Assembly (NCBI GenBank): GCA_002310035.1
Contig: DBYC01000049.1
Span: 1-34,985 of the forward strand
DNA length: 34,985 nucleotides
Direction: 5' to 3'
Origin: a bacterium UBP6_UBA1196
GTDB taxonomy: Bacteria; UBP6; UBA1177
Shown: positions 31,333 to 34,985 of the stretch, in pieces
Position numbering within the stretch: the stretch's first letter is position 1
Layout: each line of letters opens with the position of its first letter
Translations under genes and position numbers: made by a program
The notes under the pieces: model-generated
Databases searched by the model: none
What the model saw: the letters and a program-made list of their open reading frames with translations, nothing else
What the model was told of the DNA's origin: nothing

Positions 31333-32223
31333 CTATTCCCAGTCACTTCTTTCAGGATTCCATTTTGAAACTGTGGAGGGCTTTTCGTTGAAAAGCGGAG
31401 TTGCAAAAGTTTTTATTTGCTTAATTGCATCAGCCATAGACACTTGAATAAGCGCGTTTTTCTTCTTCAAAAAGGCTTTCCATCTTGTCTGATGAATCGG
31501 GTCGTTGAGAAAATCTTTACTGAAAGCAGCTGAATCCATGCTCATTTTTGTATTGCGATTGCCGAATGTTTCTACGACAGCGTTCCGAAGTTCTGCATAA
31601 TCAAACGAAAACTTTTTCGACAGAATGTAGATGTCATAAAAATCTTTGTATCTGCTGTTCAAGTAGCCGTTATGAATGATTGCTTCGAGCTTTTCCGCGA
31701 TAGATGATTCAAGCGAATAGGCGTTGATTTTTGGCGGTTCCATGTCGAGAATAACCGGAAAATCCATTTTTACAGCATTCGGATATACCACATCTCCAAA
31801 ACCGATATCTATGCCTATCGGAATTTTTGTTCTGTCAAGATATGCTATGGCAGAGATACGAAGTCCGTGATACTCCTTGAATTCCGTAATATTTTCAACA
31901 GTTACAGATTCGGTATCAAATACGAGAGCATCATCAGTTTCCTGCGAAAAAATGTCCTGAAACACTTTTTTCATTTCATCGCTGCTGTTGGAAATTCTTT
32001 GAGCAAGCAGATCGACATCGGTTGTTGCTCGTTCATAGTTGCGGTCAAAAACGGCATAAAGGAAAATTCCGCCTTTAAGGACAAAATGTTCAGCGTATTT
32101 TGAAACGGAAATGCGGTAGATAGTTCTTTCCAGCCCGTAATAAGTAAGAGCCTCCTGAAAAGTATGTCCTGTTTGTATCGCAAAGTTTTTAAGTCTTGCC
32201 TTTACAGAATCGCTGTTTGTCAT
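31333..32223 (-). CDS. abiEii: AbiEii/AbiGii-type nucleotidyltransferase toxin
   Basis: Toxin of a type IV-like abortive-infection/TA pair; AbiEii relatives are DUF1814 nucleotidyltransferases that stop growth, in some cases by modifying tRNA. The four motifs are visible in 296 aa: FVLKGGIFLY (~48-56), TTDVDLL with Asp69/Asp71, GIDIGFGD with Asp139, KLEAI (Lys178), and RYKDFYDIY (Arg191, Lys193, Asp194, Asp197). The start overlaps the antitoxin stop by four bases (ATGA). Base composition looks richer in A/T and codon choice differs from the surrounding genes, consistent with recent transfer. A leuS-like fragment follows its stop. Confidence 0.92.
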   Translation of the reverse strand: MTNSDSVKARLKNFAIQTGHTFQEALTYYGLERTIYRISVSKYAEHFVLKGGIFLYAVFDRNYERATTDVDLLAQRISNSSDEMKKVFQDIFSQETDDALVFDTESVTVENITEFKEYHGLRISAIAYLDRTKIPIGIDIGFGDVVYPNAVKMDFPVILDMEPPKINAYSLESSIAEKLEAIIHNGYLNSRYKDFYDIYILSKKFSFDYAELRNAVVETFGNRNTKMSMDSAAFSKDFLNDPIHQTRWKAFLKKKNALIQVSMADAIKQIKTFATPLFNEKPSTVSKWNPERSDWE

Positions 32224-32798
32224 ACAAGCACCTCTAAATATGTTCTGACTATTTTTTCGCAGCGCAGTTGCTTTGCGTAGGCAAAAAGTTTGTCAATATC
32301 TCTGTCTTGGCGTTTCAGGTAATTCCTGAGAATTTCTGATGTTTCTTCAATTCCGATCTTGTTTCTGTAGTAAATTACATCGACTACCGTTTTTTCAATA
32401 TCGAAAATATGAAAACGGTTTTCTCCTTCACGAACTTCAGTGACTCCAATATTCATTCTCGAAGAATCAAAATAATATATTCTGATTGTCGGCCATTCAG
32501 GCAGAGTGACGACCTTTTTCTTGCGCTCGATAGCAACATCCACTGCATCAGGCAGAAAGCTGGTCAGTCCGTAATAACGGGCTGCACTCATCAGGCAGAC
32601 AACTCCGCTATGCACAAATGCTTCTGCGCTGAAAAAATCGTTTTCTTCGCCGTTATATGAAAGATTTTCGTAAGTTGTGCGGTTCACCCTTTGCAGAAGG
32701 CCTTCCGCTTCAAGCAGACCTATCTTGTAATAAGAATAACCCATTTCCTTAAGCTCGTCTGTCGTTACAAACTTTTTGTTTTCAGCAAGAGCTTTCAT
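32220..32798 (-). CDS. abiEi: AbiEi-type antitoxin / transcriptional repressor
   Basis: Antitoxin partner of AbiEii: an N-terminal winged helix (KFVTTDELKEMGYSYYKIGLLEAEGLLQRV) followed by the AbiEi C-terminal domain (SGVVCLMSAARYYGLTSFLP, VDVAIERKKK, FDIEKTVVDVIYYRNKIG). Known AbiEi proteins repress their own operon by binding inverted repeats in the promoter. ATG 32798 was chosen over ATG 32822 because GGAGGT stands 7 bases before it; the product is 192 aa. It is translationally coupled to the toxin by an ATGA overlap. Confidence 0.9.
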   Translation of the reverse strand: MKALAENKKFVTTDELKEMGYSYYKIGLLEAEGLLQRVNRTTYENLSYNGEENDFFSAEAFVHSGVVCLMSAARYYGLTSFLPDAVDVAIERKKKVVTLPEWPTIRIYYFDSSRMNIGVTEVREGENRFHIFDIEKTVVDVIYYRNKIGIEETSEILRNYLKRQDRDIDKLFAYAKQLRCEKIVRTYLEVLV

Positions 32799-32811
32799 AT
32801 AAATCACCTCC

Positions 32812-32846
32812 GTTGAAATCATACATATTTTTGATCAAATTTCAAC
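32812..32846 (-). promoter_or_regulatory. abiE promoter with flanking inverted repeat (probable AbiEi operator)
   Basis: On the minus strand: TTGAAA (32845-32840), 16-bp spacer, TATGAT (32823-32818). An 8-bp inverted repeat GTTGAAAT (32812-32819) / ATTTCAAC (32839-32846) brackets the promoter: one arm covers the -35, the other part of the -10. A perfect 10-bp palindrome TTTGATCAAA (32830-32839) sits in the spacer. Confidence 0.65.
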
Positions 32847-32884
32847 TAATTTCGGCAGTTATTTTTAATGGCCGAATTAAATCG

Positions 32885-32908
32885 AAAAAATGTGGCTTTA
32901 ACTAAGCC
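32885..32908 (-). terminator. Probable terminator of leuS
   Basis: Stem GGCTT (32894-32898) / AAGCC (32904-32908) with a 5-base loop; on the minus strand it is followed by T6 (32890-32885). It lies 40-60 bases past the leuS stop. The short stem makes it moderate. Confidence 0.55.
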
Positions 32909-32948
32909 GCTAAGAGGACGATTTTACCAAGGCTTGAAAGTGGTTTTT

Positions 32949-34985
32949 TTACCCGACCACATTCACGAGTTTTCCTGGGATGTAGACGACTTTTTTGATT
33001 TCGCCCGATTTGAGGAATTTGGAGTAGTCTTTCGCTCTGACTGCGGCTTCGACTTCTGCTGCGGTGACGTTTGCGGGGAAGTTCATTTTGTCGCGGAGTT
33101 TGCCGTTTACCTGGACTACGACGAGGATTTCGTCTTTGACGAGCGCTTTTTCGTCGAGTTTGGGGAACGGTGTTTCGGCGATTTCCTTCATGCCGCAGAT
33201 TTCCGCAAGTTCTTCGGTGATGTGCGGCGCAAACGGGTTGAGAAGGAGGATTATCGAGCGGAGAGCCTGTGCGAGGACCGCTTTTTCGATGTCGGTTTCG
33301 GGCTTAAGTTTGTATGCCGCGTTTACAAGTTCCATGATCGCGCTGATCGCGGTGTTGAAGTGGAATCTTTCGATCTCGTCGCCGACTTTTTTGATCGTCT
33401 CGTGGGTCTTTGCCCAGAGTTCCTTGCCGTTGCCTTCAACATTTTCGGGATCGGCGAAGTTCCTGATGATCTCTTCATTCGCGGTGACGATGTTCCAGAT
33501 CCTGGTGAGGAATCTGCTGCAGCCTTCGACGCCTTCTTCCGACCATTCGAGGTCTTTCTCGGGCGGAGCCGCGAAGAGGACGAAAAGTCTCGCTGTGTCC
33601 GCGCCGTATTTGTCGATGAGAACGAGCGGATCGACGACATTTTTCTTTGATTTGCTCATTTTTTCGACTCTGCCGACGTTTACCGGGGAATCATCTGAAA
33701 TCGTGTAGTATTTTCCGTCTTTCTTGTAAACTTCGTCAGGATATAAGTATCCGGAATCGTTGGAATAAGACTCCATACAGACCATTCCCTGAGTAAGAAG
33801 GTTCCTGACGGGCTCGCGGAATCCTACATAACCTAAATCTGCCAGAATTTTTGTGAAAAAGCGGGTGTAGAGAAGGTGCATTACGGCATGTTCGACTCCG
33901 CCTATATACTGGTCGACAGGCATCGCGTGATCGACTTCCTTGCGCGAGAAAGGAACATCCGAGCTCTTCGGATCGCAATATCTCATGTGATACCACGAAC
34001 TTTCGACGAAAGTGTCCATCGTGTCTGTCTCGCGTGTCGCTTTGCCGCCGCAGATCGGGCAAGTCGTCTCGTAAAATTCGGGCATATCCTTGAGCGGGCT
34101 TGTAACGCCTGTAAATTCGACGTTTTCGGGAAGTCTGACAGGAAGATTCTCAATTTTTTCAGGAACCGTGCCGCATTTCGGGCAGTTTATCATCGGGATC
34201 GGAGTTCCCCAGTATCTCTGGCGGCTGATGCCCCAGTCGCGAAGCCTGTAGTTGATGCCTATCCTTCCTTTTCCCTCTTTGATGACATAATCGCTGATTT
34301 TCTTTTTGGCGTCAGTCGATTTTGTGCCGTCGAAAATGCCGCTGTTGACTAGGACGCCGGGCTCGGTGTAAGCCTCTGCAAGCGGTTCTTCAAGAGCTTT
34401 GTCTTCAGGCTGGATAACGACTTTTACCGGAAGGCCGTACTTCTTTGCAAAGTCGAAATCGCGCTGGTCGTGAGCAGGAACCGCCATGACGATTCCAGTT
34501 CCGTAGCCTGCAAGGACGAAGTTCGCGAAGTAGAGCGGAACTTTCTCGCCGGTGAGCGGGTGGATCAGATATTTTCCAGTGAAGAAGCCCTTCTTTTCGT
34601 AGTTTTCATCGCGTGTTTCAAGGTGCAGACGTTTGACCTCGTCGATAAATGCCTGCATCTCGGCGCGGTTGGGAGCATCTTCAAGAAATTTTGCCGTGAA
34701 CTCATGTTCGACCGCCATGCTGACGAAAGTTACACCCATGAGTGTGTCGGGACGTGTTGTAAAGACAGTCGCCGTTTCGTCGCTGTCTGCGAATTTGAAG
34801 TCGATGTATGTACCTTCGCTTCTGCCTATCCAGTTGCGCTGCATCTCTTTTACGTTGTCGGGCCAGCCTTTGAGTTCGTCAAGGCAGTCGAGAAGCTCCT
34901 GCGCATAGTCGGTGATTTTGAAATACCACTGCTCGATCTTGCGTTTTTCGACCAGGCATCCGTGACGCCAGCAGATGCCGTTTTC
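32949..34985 (-). CDS. leuS: Leucyl-tRNA synthetase (5'-truncated by the window edge)
   Basis: Charges tRNA-Leu. The frame is open to the right edge (678 codons seen), so the N-terminal HIGH region lies outside; a Met at 34844 is internal. Visible are CWRHGC and IEQWYFKITDYAQELLDCLD, MQRNWIGRSEG, and the CP1 editing domain with TVFTTRPDTLMGVTF and GYGTGIVMAVPAHDQRDFDF. A zinc-type insert (CPKCG...CPICGG), EHAVMHLLYTRF, the catalytic KMSKSKKNVVDP and the anticodon-binding and C-terminal domains (ending PGKLVNVVG) follow. Everything needed downstream of the edge is intact. Confidence 0.96.
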   Translation of the reverse strand, partial: ENGICWRHGCLVEKRKIEQWYFKITDYAQELLDCLDELKGWPDNVKEMQRNWIGRSEGTYIDFKFADSDETATVFTTRPDTLMGVTFVSMAVEHEFTAKFLEDAPNRAEMQAFIDEVKRLHLETRDENYEKKGFFTGKYLIHPLTGEKVPLYFANFVLAGYGTGIVMAVPAHDQRDFDFAKKYGLPVKVVIQPEDKALEEPLAEAYTEPGVLVNSGIFDGTKSTDAKKKISDYVIKEGKGRIGINYRLRDWGISRQRYWGTPIPMINCPKCGTVPEKIENLPVRLPENVEFTGVTSPLKDMPEFYETTCPICGGKATRETDTMDTFVESSWYHMRYCDPKSSDVPFSRKEVDHAMPVDQYIGGVEHAVMHLLYTRFFTKILADLGYVGFREPVRNLLTQGMVCMESYSNDSGYLYPDEVYKKDGKYYTISDDSPVNVGRVEKMSKSKKNVVDPLVLIDKYGADTARLFVLFAAPPEKDLEWSEEGVEGCSRFLTRIWNIVTANEEIIRNFADPENVEGNGKELWAKTHETIKKVGDEIERFHFNTAISAIMELVNAAYKLKPETDIEKAVLAQALRSIILLLNPFAPHITEELAEICGMKEIAETPFPKLDEKALVKDEILVVVQVNGKLRDKMNFPANVTAAEVEAAVRAKDYSKFLKSGEIKKVVYIPGKLVNVVG

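Noticed and set aside
32868..33650. 260-codon plus-strand open frame opposite the leuS 3' end
   Set aside because: Antisense of conserved LeuRS coding sequence; composition (Phe/Asp/Arg) is an artefact.
1..34985. CRISPR arrays, tRNA, rRNA, insertion sequences
   Set aside because: Nothing with regular repeat-spacer structure, tRNA cloverleaf arms, rRNA signatures or transposase motifs was seen, within the limits of reading by eye.

Overview
The window comes from a Gram-negative bacterium. It carries an MlaE/MlaF/MlaD-type lipid transport cluster, which implies an outer membrane, and seven predicted lipoproteins. An [FeFe]-hydrogenase-like protein and several iron-sulphur proteins point to an anaerobic or microaerobic life. 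Acidic, Cys-rich lipoproteins with a CGG or CGS start, a kelch-type lipoprotein and the MCE architecture recall uncultured deltaproteobacterial or myxobacterial lineages. No rRNA, tRNA or CRISPR array is visible, so the lineage is a guess.

Layout. 1-5843 (+): the 3' part of secF, recJ, a lipoprotein alpha-amylase and a UPF0104 membrane protein. 5907-7195 (-): nth and udk, divergent from purM, rpoZ and a small unknown (7302-9046, +). 9175-12780 (+): an acidic membrane-anchored protein, a kelch-like lipoprotein, a strong terminator and miaB. 12812-15146 (-): a YkgJ-type protein and a 601-aa membrane-anchored protein. 15301-19429 (+): mlaE, mlaF, an MCE protein with a long C-terminal beta-rich domain, and a radical-SAM protein of the spore-photoproduct-lyase family. 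19560-22250 (-): a very acidic 896-aa lipoprotein. 22356-26251 (-): a DUF1538 double-repeat membrane protein, a protein I read as three PII-like modules in one chain, and a leucine-rich-repeat lipoprotein. 26285-27643 (-): a Cys-rich lipoprotein with two copies of a ~190-residue unit, divergent from a DRTGG / anti-sigma-type ATPase / hydrogenase-like operon (27772-29933, +). 30051-31121 (-): two small lipoproteins. 31333-32798 (-): an AbiEi/AbiEii toxin-antitoxin pair that looks acquired, followed by a short fragment resembling leuS. 32949-34985 (-): leuS, cut by the window edge.

Three things stand out. First, the DUF1538 - PII-like - LRR operon looks like a membrane transporter coupled to a single-chain PII pseudo-trimer, which I do not know as a described architecture. 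Second, promoters found by eye share an unusually constant 16-bp spacer, and in two divergent intergenic regions two promoters appear to share one palindromic TTGCAA -35 box, so that transcription in one direction should exclude the other. Third, the hydrogenase-like operon keeps the H-cluster ligands but has Phe where the proton-donating Cys of catalytic enzymes lies, which suits a redox or H2 sensor working with an anti-sigma-type ATPase. The periplasmic domain of SecF also appears to be internally duplicated.

All family assignments come from motifs read by eye. No database search, structure prediction or promoter scan was run.
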